Shown piece after piece: positions 48,622 to 58,075 of a DNA stretch of 64,000 nt (the stretch's first letter is position 1; every line of letters begins with the position of its first letter). The notes under the pieces were generated by a model that saw nothing but the letters and a program-made list of their open reading frames with translations, was not told the DNA's origin and made no database searches. A program made the translations under genes and the position numbers. The stretch comes from Cololabis saira (Eukaryota > Chordata > Actinopteri > Beloniformes > Belonidae), in NCBI RefSeq assembly GCF_033807715.1, contig NC_084590.1:3193501-3257500 (forward strand), given 5' to 3'.

Positions 48622-50090
48622 CAGAATCAGAATCAGAATCAGAAAGGCCGTTTATTGCCAAGTTTGTTAACACACACAAGGAATTTGTAGTGGTGATTGG
48701 TGCAATACAATAAAAATAAAAATATAAAAACAAACAAATATATAGAGATAAAATAAGAGATAGAATAAAATAAATGTATAAACAGAAATAAACAGAAATG
48801 TACAATATGAGGTTTTAAAGTGCCGGATATGAGTCTTTACAAAAAGTGACGTAGGATGACAGATGACAGATAAAATGTATAAACAGAAATGTACAATATA
48901 AACAGAAATGTACAATATGGGGTTTTTAAAGTGCCGGATGTGAGTCTGTACAAATGTTACGGGGTTGGAATATTTATGTTAATGTAACGTAGAGTGGGAT
49001 GGGGGGGCAGTCCTTGGTAGACGGGGGAGAGGGGGGATCGGGGCTTGTTGACAAGGACAACTGCAGAGGGGAAAAAACTGTTCTTGTGGCGTGAGGTTTT
49101 GGTCCTGATGGACCGCAGCTCCTGCCAGAGGGAAGAGTCTGGAACAGTTTGTGTCCGGGGTGGGAGGGGTCTGCTGCAATCTTTCCTGCACCTTCAGGGT
49201 CCTGGAGGCGTGCAGGACCTGGAGAGATGGAAGATTGCAGCCAATCACCTTCTCTGCAGAGCGGATGATACGCTGCAGCCTGCTCCTGTCCTTCACAGTG
49301 GCAGCAGCGTACCAGGCGGTGATGGAGGAGGTGAGGATGGAGGAGGTGATGGAGGAGGTGAGGATGGACTCAATGATGGCCGTGTAAAACTGCACCATCA
49401 TTGTCTTTGGCAGGTTGAATTTCTTCAGCTGCCGCAGGAAGTACATCCTCTGCTGTGCTTTTTTGGTGAGGGAGGTGATGTTCAGCTCCCACTTGAGGTC
49501 CTGGGTGATGATGGTCCCCAGGAAGCGGTAGGACTCCACAGTGTCTGCTGGAGAGTCACACAGGGCGAGGGGGGCAGGTGGGGCTGCGTTCCTCCTGTAG
49601 TCCACTATCATCTCCACTGTCTTTAGAGCGTTGAGCTCTAGATTGTTCTGACTGCACCAGGTCACCAGCTGGTCCACCTCCCACCTGTAGGCACCAGGTC
49701 ACCAGCCGGTCCACCTCCCACCTGTAGGAGGACTCATCACCATCAGAGATGAGTCCAATGAGGGTGGTGTCGTCCGCAAACTTCAGGAGCTTGACGGACT
49801 GATGACTGGAGGTGCAGCTGTTTGTGTACAGGGAGAAGAGTAGAGGAGAGAGGACGCAGCCTTGAGGGGATCCGGTGCTGATGGTCCGAGGGTCAGAGAC
49901 ATGTTTCCCCAGCTTCACCTGCTGCTTCCTGTCAGACAGGAAGTCAGTGATCCACCTGCAGGTGGAGTCAGGCACGTTCAGCTGGGAGAGCTTGTCCTGG
50001 AGCAGAGATGGGATGATGGTGTTAAAGGCAGAGCTTAAGTCACAGGCACTAGGGCTCAGGACAAAATGACCCAAGCCAGAGCAATGGCCC
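48622..50090 (-). pseudogene. Rex/CR1-group LINE fragment: reverse transcriptase and C-terminus
   Basis: On the - strand it begins DLSSAFNTIIPSLLQDKLSQ (catalytic Asp motif), RTISTGSPQGCVLSPLLFSL, LLKFADDTTLIGLISDGDES (FADD box), then LELNALKTVEMIVDYRRNAA, SYRFLGTIITQDLKWELNIT, KKAQQRMYFLRQLKKFNLPK and LQRIIRSAEKVIGCNLPSLQ. It ends in the tail TTGGCAATAAACGGCCTTTC and TGATTC repeats (48622-48655). A 35-base duplication at 49655-49725 and a 12-residue one near 49330 break the frame. It is 5' truncated before RT motif A. The exact clade (Rex1, CR1 or L2) is uncertain. Confidence 0.75.
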
Positions 50091-51390
50091 TCAGCTACTC
50101 GGAGGCCTCCCCTAACCCTTAGCGCCTTGCAAGGACTAAGTCACATCGCCACTAAGTTTTAACACTTTAAAGACGTTCCTTGTCACAAACCAACCCGTAA
50201 CTGTAAAAGGGCTGTGGATTACTCATTTTGGTGAGTACAACGTTTTCATTTTTCACTGTAAAAAGTAGGCTAAAAACATATCCCTCTCCTGAATCCTTTC
50301 TTGAGTTGTCACAAATGAGGACATGGAGAGAAATCAGATTATATGCACTGGGCAGGGTTTCCTCCTGTCAATTTGTTTAACAAAAGCACGTATAAATTGG
50401 TCATAAACAGCCATACACAAAGCTCACACCAATATTCCTGAGCATCTCAGCTTTCTATTTTCTTTCATTTTAAATATTTTTATTTATGAAACCATCTAGT
50501 CTGTAGATTTGGTAGAAACATTTCTTATAAAAATGCTAATATATGCCTTTGGCCTGCGTTGACATCTATTGGGTGTTTTACATGTGGGTGAATAGAGCAC
50601 TAATGAGGCTCACTGGTCCGTGGCTGAACTGTAACTTTGTATTAGTTTCAGATTTAAGTTTGTTACCCGTCTGATGCTTTCTTCCTTCACAGTTTATTCA
50701 CTTGCAGAACCCCTTAAAAAAAAAACATAAATATGTCTGTCTTACATGCACACGGGATCATTGTGCATGAGCGAGTTGAACGTCTTCAACCGCTGAGTGA
50801 AAATATCACTTGTTCTGTGTGTGTATATCTAGAAAGATGAATAAAATGTTAACATCTTTTATAACATTTTTTATCCCAGACTTGATGTACAAGCTATTGT
50901 GAAGCGGATTTGCATTATTTTTTTACAAAAGGAAATGTATGAATGGTAAATGGTAGGAAGATGATTCTCTGGTGGTGGTTAGAGTCTTAGATATGTCAAA
51001 GATTAGCAAGAAAACTGATTTGATCGCATTAGTATCTTTTATGTTGTACCAGATATTCCCTCTGGACGCCTTAGTTGCTGGCAAAAACTGCAAAACATGC
51101 CCAGGTCTTTCACTTTCTCTGCTCATTAATATAACTGACATCAATTAGGCATAATTCACATTGTGTGTTTGTTTCTGTCTGTCTTTTGGTAATGAACCCT
51201 GAATAATGCAAATAAACTGAAACTGAAGGGGTTACATTTCTGAAAATGATTAAATGTTGATTTGAATGCTGAAGTTGTTGAAGTGGTTTATGAAGGGGAT
51301 TAAATGTGAGGAAGTTAAAAGGATTAAGTGCAAATTAAGGGTTGTGTGTCATGTTGGTATTTGAGTCCCACTATTGATAATAAATATAGA
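50091..51390. other. Unassigned AT-rich sequence
   Basis: I see no conserved coding segment, inverted-repeat element or known tail in this stretch. Confidence 0.4.
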
Positions 51391-51395
51391 TGATG

Positions 51396-51475
<80 letters not shown>
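51396..51475. repeat. (AT)n microsatellite
   Basis: About 70 bases of AT followed by a shifted TATATATA run. Confidence 0.95.
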
Positions 51476-51477
<2 letters not shown>

Positions 51478-51975
51478 CGTTACCACAGGAAGTGATAACG
51501 TCAATCCACTGGCTGAGCCGGTGTTCTGCCAATCCTTGCTACCTGCCGAGAAATGCTACTTTGTGGTTCTGCGCACGCGCACAGTCGATTTTCAAAGTTT
51601 GATTGGCACGTCCATCATTTCTTGCACCATGTAAAATTGATAATATGGGATGTTGAGTATTTGATCCTTCAAAATACACTACCCCACAGTACTGGAGTTG
51701 TAAAAGATATATCAGGGGGGATGGTGGATTTGATCATATGGGGACAGATAATTTGTGCTGATTACAAATAATATAATATATTACAAATAATAGCAGTGAC
51801 CAAAACACCTGCAGAAATACTGCAGGAATGACATAGCAGCAGTTAAATGCAGCCTTCTGTAAGCTTTAAATATCCACTGGGCTTACATCAAATACATCAA
51901 AACACAACAATAAAAAACACTTTTCTGAACTTATCAATATGACTCTGTCCTTCACAGGATAAGTAACATGGATCA

Positions 51976-52275
51976 CTGCAAAAACTCTAAATCTTAACAA
52001 GAATATTTGTCTTATTTCTAGTTAAAATGTCTCATTTTAGTAAAAAAAATCTCATTACACTTAAAACAAGACTCATCACTGGAAAAACAACAATTTTCAC
52101 CAGTTTCAAGTAGATTTTCACTTAAAATAAGTAGAAAAATCTGCCAGTGGAATAAGATTTTTTTGCTTGTAATAAGAAGATAAATCTTGTCCCACTGGCA
52201 GATTTTTCTACTTATTTCAAGTGAAAATTTACTTGAAACAGGTGAAAATTGTCAAATAAGTTATTTTTCTGGTGT
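51976..52275. mobile_element. Palindromic MITE (AAAAATCTGCCAGTGG...CCACTGGCAGATTTTT)
   Basis: TTTTCACTTAAAATAAGTAG, AAAAATCTGCCAGTGGAATA and their complements on the other side of about 52165 give a foldback with several 16-22 base perfect segments (AAAATCTGCCAGTGG/CCACTGGCAGATTTT). The left start resembles CACTGCAAAAACTCTAAATC, a common fish MITE end. It is non-coding. Confidence 0.7.
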
Positions 52276-52374
52276 TATTTTTCTGGTGATGACTCTAAAT
52301 GTTGAAATAGCAGTAAAACCACATTCATTGATGAAATGACATAAGATATGGGAAGGAGGGATGGCAGTTTTACA

Positions 52375-52530
52375 GGGGGGATGATTTGGACCGTTTTTAT
52401 TTCAGGGGGGATGATTTGGACCGTTTTTATTTCAGGGGGGATGATTTGGACCGTTTTTATTTCAGGGGGGGGGGGGGGGGGGGGGTGCCATCCCCCCTCA
52501 TCCCCCCTCATCCCCCCTCATACCCCCTCA
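52375..52530. repeat. 30-bp minisatellite, G run and TCCCCCCTCA repeats
   Basis: GGGGGGATGATTTGGACCGT plus TTTTATTTCA occurs three times (period 30), is followed by about 22 consecutive G (52465-52486) and then TCCCCCCTCA repeated four times, so a G-tract faces C-tracts on the same strand. Confidence 0.9.
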
Positions 52531-52861
52531 ACTCCAGTACTGACTACCCATGACATGAATTGCTTTACACTTTGTGAACATTATACGATAAAGAGGAAAA
52601 AAAAAAAAAAAATTCTACGGCTTTATTTGATATTCATTCAGTCATTGGCCTTTATTTAGCCAGGCAGGTCATTAATAACACATTCTTATTTACAATGACG
52701 GCCTGGCAAGAAACAAGGACCACTTGGGGGAAAAGGACGTGGTTTAGGCAGTAAAACACAGTAAAATTATAGTTCTACAAAGGTAGACAACCATTAGGTA
52801 GCCTTTTCTGGCAAAGAGAAATTGGCAGAACACCGGCTGTCAACCATGTTAGAAATAGATT

Positions 52862-52965
52862 TATAATATAATAATATAATATAATATAATATAATATAAT
52901 ATAATATAATATAATATAATATAATATAATATAATATAATATAATATAATATAATATAATAAAAA
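52862..52965. repeat. (ATAAT)n pentanucleotide repeat
   Basis: About 20 copies of TATAA. Confidence 0.95.
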
Positions 52966-53034
52966 TAGATGTATTGCTTCATTACTCTCCTGGCGAGTTA
53001 CAACCCGCCCCTAGAGTACTAGAGAGAGAGTAGA

Positions 53035-53065
53035 GAGTACTAGAGAGAGTCTCTCTCTAGTACTC
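53035..53065. other. 31-bp perfect palindrome
   Basis: GAGTACTAGAGAGAG and CTCTCTCTAGTACTC are perfectly complementary around a single T. A second copy of the left half (CTAGAGTACTAGAGAGAGAG) lies at 53011-53030. It lies 58 bases outside the DNA element that follows. Confidence 0.85.
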
Positions 53066-53122
53066 TACCCGCCCCCGCCCCCGTCTAGATTCTAGAAACT
53101 TCTACATGTCCGTCACCCGATG

Positions 53123-55253
53123 TAGTCCAGTCAATCTAACTCAAAAAAGGGCCCAACCCAGGAGAAATTGCAATAGTAATGTTTCATAGTTTTTATTGGT
53201 CCAAATACCCTCCTGCGTCATATATTAAAAGTATACCTTCACAGATTTAGTGGAACATACTTTTTTTTCAATGTCAAAAGCAACATTTCAACATGTTAAA
53301 GTGACCTGGTCTGGGTAAAATTCTGTTAACATAGAAGGGTCTTTGTACACCTATTTGACATGTGTAGTGTATTTTCCTAAGTTTTTGGGGTGTATCTCTC
53401 CAATAATACTAATACCAATATAATAATTTTCAGACCCTGTTCTAATATCATATACCTCATATACCCTTTTGGGTATTACTAGCCCAACACCTAATTTTTT
53501 TTTACAAACCTTTCAAGTAAACCTGCCCGCCCTGGCAAGCTACGCTGTTGGCTTGAAGGATGTGTCAGAGTTGACTGAAGATGGTACTATTGCTGATGAA
53601 AGTGAAGAATCACAAAATGTGACAACTCCAGATGAACCAGTTTCTGATCAGTCTGATGTAGGATCCACAGGCCATTCTAAAGATTTAGAAGGGGAACTAG
53701 CAGAAGCCTCAGATCTCTATGACAGTGTTAAGGCTGCCACCACAACTATGACAAATGCAAGTGAACTACTTAAAAACATAGCCCGGCGTTTGGAGGCAGA
53801 GAAGGCAACAATGGTAGATGACCGAACAGCAGCACTCTGGCTACAGTACATGGAAATGATCAATATTGTCCGTGCATTCATCAGATCAGAGAGAACTGGA
53901 AATTGGGATCAGCATCTTGATACCCTGACAGACATGATGCCATTCATGGCTGCCTCCGGACATAACTTGTATGTCAAATCCCTGAGCATATATCTCAAGA
54001 AAATGCGCCAACTAGAATACACTCATCCCCAGCAAGGAGAGCTGTACTTCATGTCTGAACCCAGGAAGTTGCCTTCGCCAAGATGCAGGATTTTGAACAA
54101 TTGGGCATGCAAGAGTTGTGTTGGGTGAGGATGTTAGCAACAACATCTTATTTGCACATGCCATGCTTGGCTGTGATACAACATCCAGAGTGTTTGGAGT
54201 TGGGAAAGGGGTATCTTTGCGTCTGAGTCAAGAAAACGACTCATTTAGAGTACAGGCCAGCATTTTTCAAAAACAATTTGCTACCATAGATGAAATTGCT
54301 GATGCAGGGGAAAGGACAATGATGCTAATATACAAAGGTGAGAGACAGATTCTCTTAATGACCTCAGGCTGAAACATTTCTACGCTAAGGTGACTGACAG
54401 CAAAACAGCTGTCCACCCTCGCAACTTGGCACCAACATCTTCCTCTGCCAGGTTTCACAGCTTCAGAGTGTACCATCAAGTCCAGGAATGGATGGGAAAC
54501 TCACTACCACCGGAGGAATGGGGCTGGAAGATCCAAGATTCATTCCTCATTCCTGTCCATTCAGACCAGAACCCTGCTCCTCAATCGTTGTTGGAGCTTG
54601 TGCGCTGTAATTGCAAGTCAGGTTGTGGCACTATGCATTGCAAATGCCGTCGTCAAGGACTTGATTGCTCCCTAGCCTGTTCAGAGTGCAGAGGTGTGTG
54701 CGCGAATATGTCAGCACAACATTTGGATGAGGACATGGAGTAAATATTACATGTAGGCCTACAGTCAAGCTTGGTCTCATTTGGTTTCAGTCTGTGCTGA
54801 TATGTATCATAGTTTTTATGGAAAAATATATTACTGAGACAAATTTGGATGGTGCAGAAGATTCAATGAAAATAAATCGTTTATGACCTAATTTGATTGA
54901 CTTTATTTGGATTCAAAAAAGGTAATTTTAGCTTAAGGGTACCCCCAAAGTGCACATATACATTCAGAACAGGTCATTTTTGATGGTTGTATGTGAAAAA
55001 ACACCATAGAAAAACCAATGTGTAGACATAAATTATTTGAAAATAGCATATTCAGAAGTAGAGATGCATCACTTTTTTGTATGACGCTATGGCATGAAGG
55101 GCCCAAATTTCAACCCCTGAATTTACCTGGATCCACTAAGTATATAATGGTATACTTTTAATATAATATTTGGATGTCCCTAAGGATCACATAAAACCTT
55201 GAATGATTACTATTGCAATTTTCCCTGGGTCGAACCACAGATTGACTGGACTA
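53123..55253 (+). mobile_element. DNA transposon-like element with long inverted termini and a CXC-domain protein gene
   Basis: The two ends match when one is reversed: TAGTCCAGTCAATCT at both tips, then (G)ACCCAGG(G)xAAATTGCAATAGTAAT at 53157-53180 and 55206-55227, then TATATTAAAAGTATACC (53221-53237 against 55149-55165) and (T/C)TTAGTGGA. The imperfect inverted repeats therefore span about 125 bp. ATG borders both tips (53120-53122, 55254-55256); TA is an alternative duplication. The only coding content is a broken gene on the + strand. I cannot name its superfamily from the sequence. Confidence 0.75.
53520..54743 (+). pseudogene. Decayed gene for a Cys-rich (CXC/tesmin-like) protein of the element at 53123-55253
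   Basis: Three frames join. 53520-54045 gives NLPALASYAVGLKDVSELTE, an acidic Ser/Thr stretch, AALWLQYMEMINIVRAFIRS, GNWDQHLDTLTDMMPFMAAS and GHNLYVKSLSIYLKKMRQLE. 54118-54345 gives NNILFAHAMLGCDTTSRVFG and an alpha-helical stretch. 54345-54743 gives LNDLRLKHFYAKVTDSKTAV, RVYHQVQEWMGNSLPPEEWG and the Cys cluster LVRCNCKSGCGTMHCKCRRQ then GLDCSLACSECRGVC, ten Cys in CxCx4Cx4CxC-like spacing. From memory the same block order occurs in large repeated uncharacterised animal proteins, where a conserved segment stands between the first and second frames; here it seems deleted. Function unknown. The CXC cluster suggests DNA binding by analogy to tesmin/TSO1 domains. Confidence 0.65.
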
Positions 55254-55285
55254 ATGTGGGTTTTGACGTCGTAAGGAACATGCCG

Positions 55286-55311
55286 TGACGTCACATCCAG
55301 AGTCTATATAT
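55286..55311 (+). promoter_or_regulatory. CRE plus TATA promoter-like module
   Basis: A perfect TGACGTCA (55286-55293) is followed after 11 bases by TATATAT (55305-55311). About 230 bases downstream an ACCT|GTGAGT splice-donor-like site follows a 22-bp minisatellite. I cannot assign a gene, and no conserved protein is encoded there. Confidence 0.4.
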
Positions 55312-55387
55312 CGACGTGAACGCCTGGAGCGCCAGTCAGAACGCAGCAGGTGGACGAGCGGATGCCGCGGGACAACAAGGTTGAAAC

Positions 55388-55506
55388 CGGAGGAACGACC
55401 AGGGAAAACCGGAGAAACGACCAGGGAAACCCGGAGAAACGACCAGGGAAACCCGGAGAAACGACCAGGGAAACCCGGAGGAACGACCAGGGAAACCCGG
55501 AGAACC
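55388..55506. repeat. 22-bp minisatellite, about 5 copies
   Basis: The unit GAAACGACCAGGGAAACCCG plus GA has a period of 22 bases (CGACC at 55396, 55418 and 55440). Frames such as GNPEKRPGKP are by-products. Confidence 0.9.
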
Positions 55507-56284
55507 GAGAGGACCCGCGGAAACGACGTGGAGCTGGACCTGTGAGTATCTTTGACTTCAGAGGTTTTTGACGAGAGCAATATCTGCCGCAGTACGGGAG
55601 AGTGGGGCCATGCAGGAGAAAAAATATTTGAGAGGGAAGATTTTTTTTATTGTGCACTTCGAGAAAAAAGTCGAAAGGTCGAGAAAAAAGTCAAAATGTC
55701 GAGAAAATAGTCGAAATGTCGACAAAAAAGTCAAAAGGGTCGAAAAAAAGTCAAAAAGGTCGAAAAAAAGTCCAAAAGGTCGAGAAAAAAAAGTCAAAAT
55801 GTCGAGAAAAAAGTTGAAATGTCGAGATTAATGTTGAAATGTCGAGATTAATGTTGGAATGGAATGGAATTTTCAGTAGAATAGAATTTTCAGTCCCACC
55901 TCTGTAACACCTCTGTAACCACTAGACTAAAATCTCGACATTTCGACTTTTTTCTCGACATTTCGACTTTTTTCTCGAAGTGCACAATAAAAAAAAAAAT
56001 GTTCACCTCTCAAAATGTTTTTCTCCTGCACGTAGGGCTGGGCGATATTGCCTTTTCTTAATATCTCGATATTTTTAGGCCATGTCACGATACACGATAT
56101 ATATCTCGATATTTTGCCTTAGCCTTGAATTAACACTTTGATGCTACAATCACACCAGTATGATGATTCTATATGTCTACATTAAAACATTCTTGTTCAT
56201 ACTGCATTAATATATGCTCATTTTAAACTTTCAAATAAGTCAAATTTACCAAAACTGTATTTATTAAACAGTTAAGAACATGTT

Positions 56285-56455
56285 CTGGTCCTGGTTTTAC
56301 CTGGTTTTACCAGGATGACGTGGTTTTACCTGGTTTTACCTGGATTTACCTGGTTTTACCAGGATGACGTGGTTTTACCTGGTTTGACCCGGTTCTACCT
56401 GGTTTTACCTGGTTTTACCTGGTTTGACCCGGTTCTACCTGGTTTTACCAGGATG
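56285..56455. repeat. 11-bp array (CTGGTTTTACC)
   Basis: Units of TACCTGGTTTT with AGGATGACG and GACCCGGTTC variants. The inverted copy of the element carries the complementary array at 63362-63628. Confidence 0.9.
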
Positions 56456-56674
56456 AGCTGCTCTGAGCAGGAGGGCCTTTACAGCAGCTTTATATTAAGA
56501 CTAATTGTAGGTGTAGGGACTGCAATGTTTAATCCTGTCCTCCTTTAATTTGCATCACTTTCACTTACTTTTAAAAATATGACGTCATATAGTCTTGTTT
56601 GACTTTGTTTCGATGATAGTGATTGATTTCATGTGGCCACATTTAAGCAACACTAGGTGATGTTTCTCAATTCT

Positions 56675-56800
56675 GGAATTATGGTTCCGCGTTAAATCGA
56701 CGCAGAACCTACGCCGCAGGGTACGGCGTAGGGTACGCGGCGACGCGCACTTATGCCGTAGGCTCTGCGTTGGTATAACGCGGAACCATAAATCAGCCTA
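56675..56800. mobile_element. Palindromic MITE (ATTATGGTTCCGCGTTAAATCG)
   Basis: GGAATTATGGTTCCGCGTTA and its complement TAACGCGGAACCATAAATCA bound a GC-rich self-complementary core. It is the same family as 21784-21852 and 43723-43866, and is inserted in the outer hAT. Confidence 0.85.
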
Positions 56801-57962
56801 AAGGCTCGGCTGCGCGTGTCGCGCTGAGCGGCTCTCCGGAGAGCCGTGCGCGTCCTGCGAAGAGAAAACATCCCCTCCCGTCTTTACTGAACCAGTTAGT
56901 TTTGAAAAGAGTCTGTCGCGCGTAGCAACTGCGCAGATGAACTCAGCGCAAACAGGCGAGTTTGGGAAAGTTAAAGCGGGGTGGAAGTGAGCGGCGGTCC
57001 CGGACAGCAGCGCCGACACCAGCAGCTGGTCGGGGGCCAATGATAATGCACACACGACAGCACGTGACTGACGTGTGTAACAGGGTGCGCTTGTTTTATG
57101 TCTCAGAGAAGGAGAGACGAGACAAGAGAGTGAGAAAAGCCTGTAATTTAACGCCCGCGGCTAAAAGTAAATGTATATTCGAATATTCACGATAGAGTCA
57201 TTTTGTACATCGCACAGAGTAGAAGCCGAGATACATCGCCTGTAGGGGTGGGTATTTGGAAGGACCTCACGATACGATACGCATCACGATACTTGAGCCA
57301 CGATACGATACGCATTGCAATATCCCGATTATGCGATATCCCGATTATTATATTCTACATAGTTCACCGAAAAATTTAAAAATGCATTACACATCTTAAA
57401 ATCCAAGTTGTATATATGTACATCAGATGATAGTGATGGATCTTAAAATCCGAGTTGCACGTTCATCAGATTATAGTGACAATTCATGGGACAAACTGAG
57501 TCAAAACAATCTTTTATTATAACTATACAAGCTAAAGTTACAACATATTTGTATATATTTTTCATATTATTTACATCATATGAAATTAACATTAAATTTA
57601 GTATGAGGTTAATTTAATTATCAATCAATCAATCAAATTTTATTTATATAGCACCTTTCGTCCAAGTACATGAAATACAAGGTGCTTGGACATTTTGATT
57701 GAAAAATAAGCATAATAAACAAATAAAAACTGGGAGACCAAAAAGATAAAAACTGGGAGACCAATGCACCCTGACATACAATATAAAATATATAACATTT
57801 ATAAAAAGATAAAGGTTCAAGGATTTAGGCTAAAAAAAAAAAAAAAATCAGTCCACAACAATAAAAATAGTAAAAACATTATAAGAGATAGATAAATAAA
57901 TAAAACAGATACCTTTAAAAAATGTTAAACGGAATAAAACTAAAACTATAAAATGTGATGCT

Positions 57963-58075
57963 ACATAAAAGCCAGACCAAAGAGATGAGTTTTTAATCTA
58001 CGTTTAATAATGTCCACATTTCCAGCTCCTCTCAGATCCTCCGGCAGGCTGTTCCACAGTTTTGGAGCATAGTGG
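57963..58075 (-). pseudogene. L2-like ORF2 extreme C-terminus after frame break
   Basis: In another frame the - strand continues HYAPKLWNSLPEDLRGAGNV, then DIIKRRLKTHLFGLAFM and stop. LWNSLPEDLR is the L2 C-terminal signature, so the main ORF ends prematurely by a small indel near 58076. Confidence 0.8.

Noticed and set aside
55285..55571. Arg/Glu/Asn-rich repetitive frame as a new first exon protein
   Set aside because: It is produced by a 22-bp minisatellite in three shifting frames; only the promoter-like motifs and donor site merit a look, not the protein.
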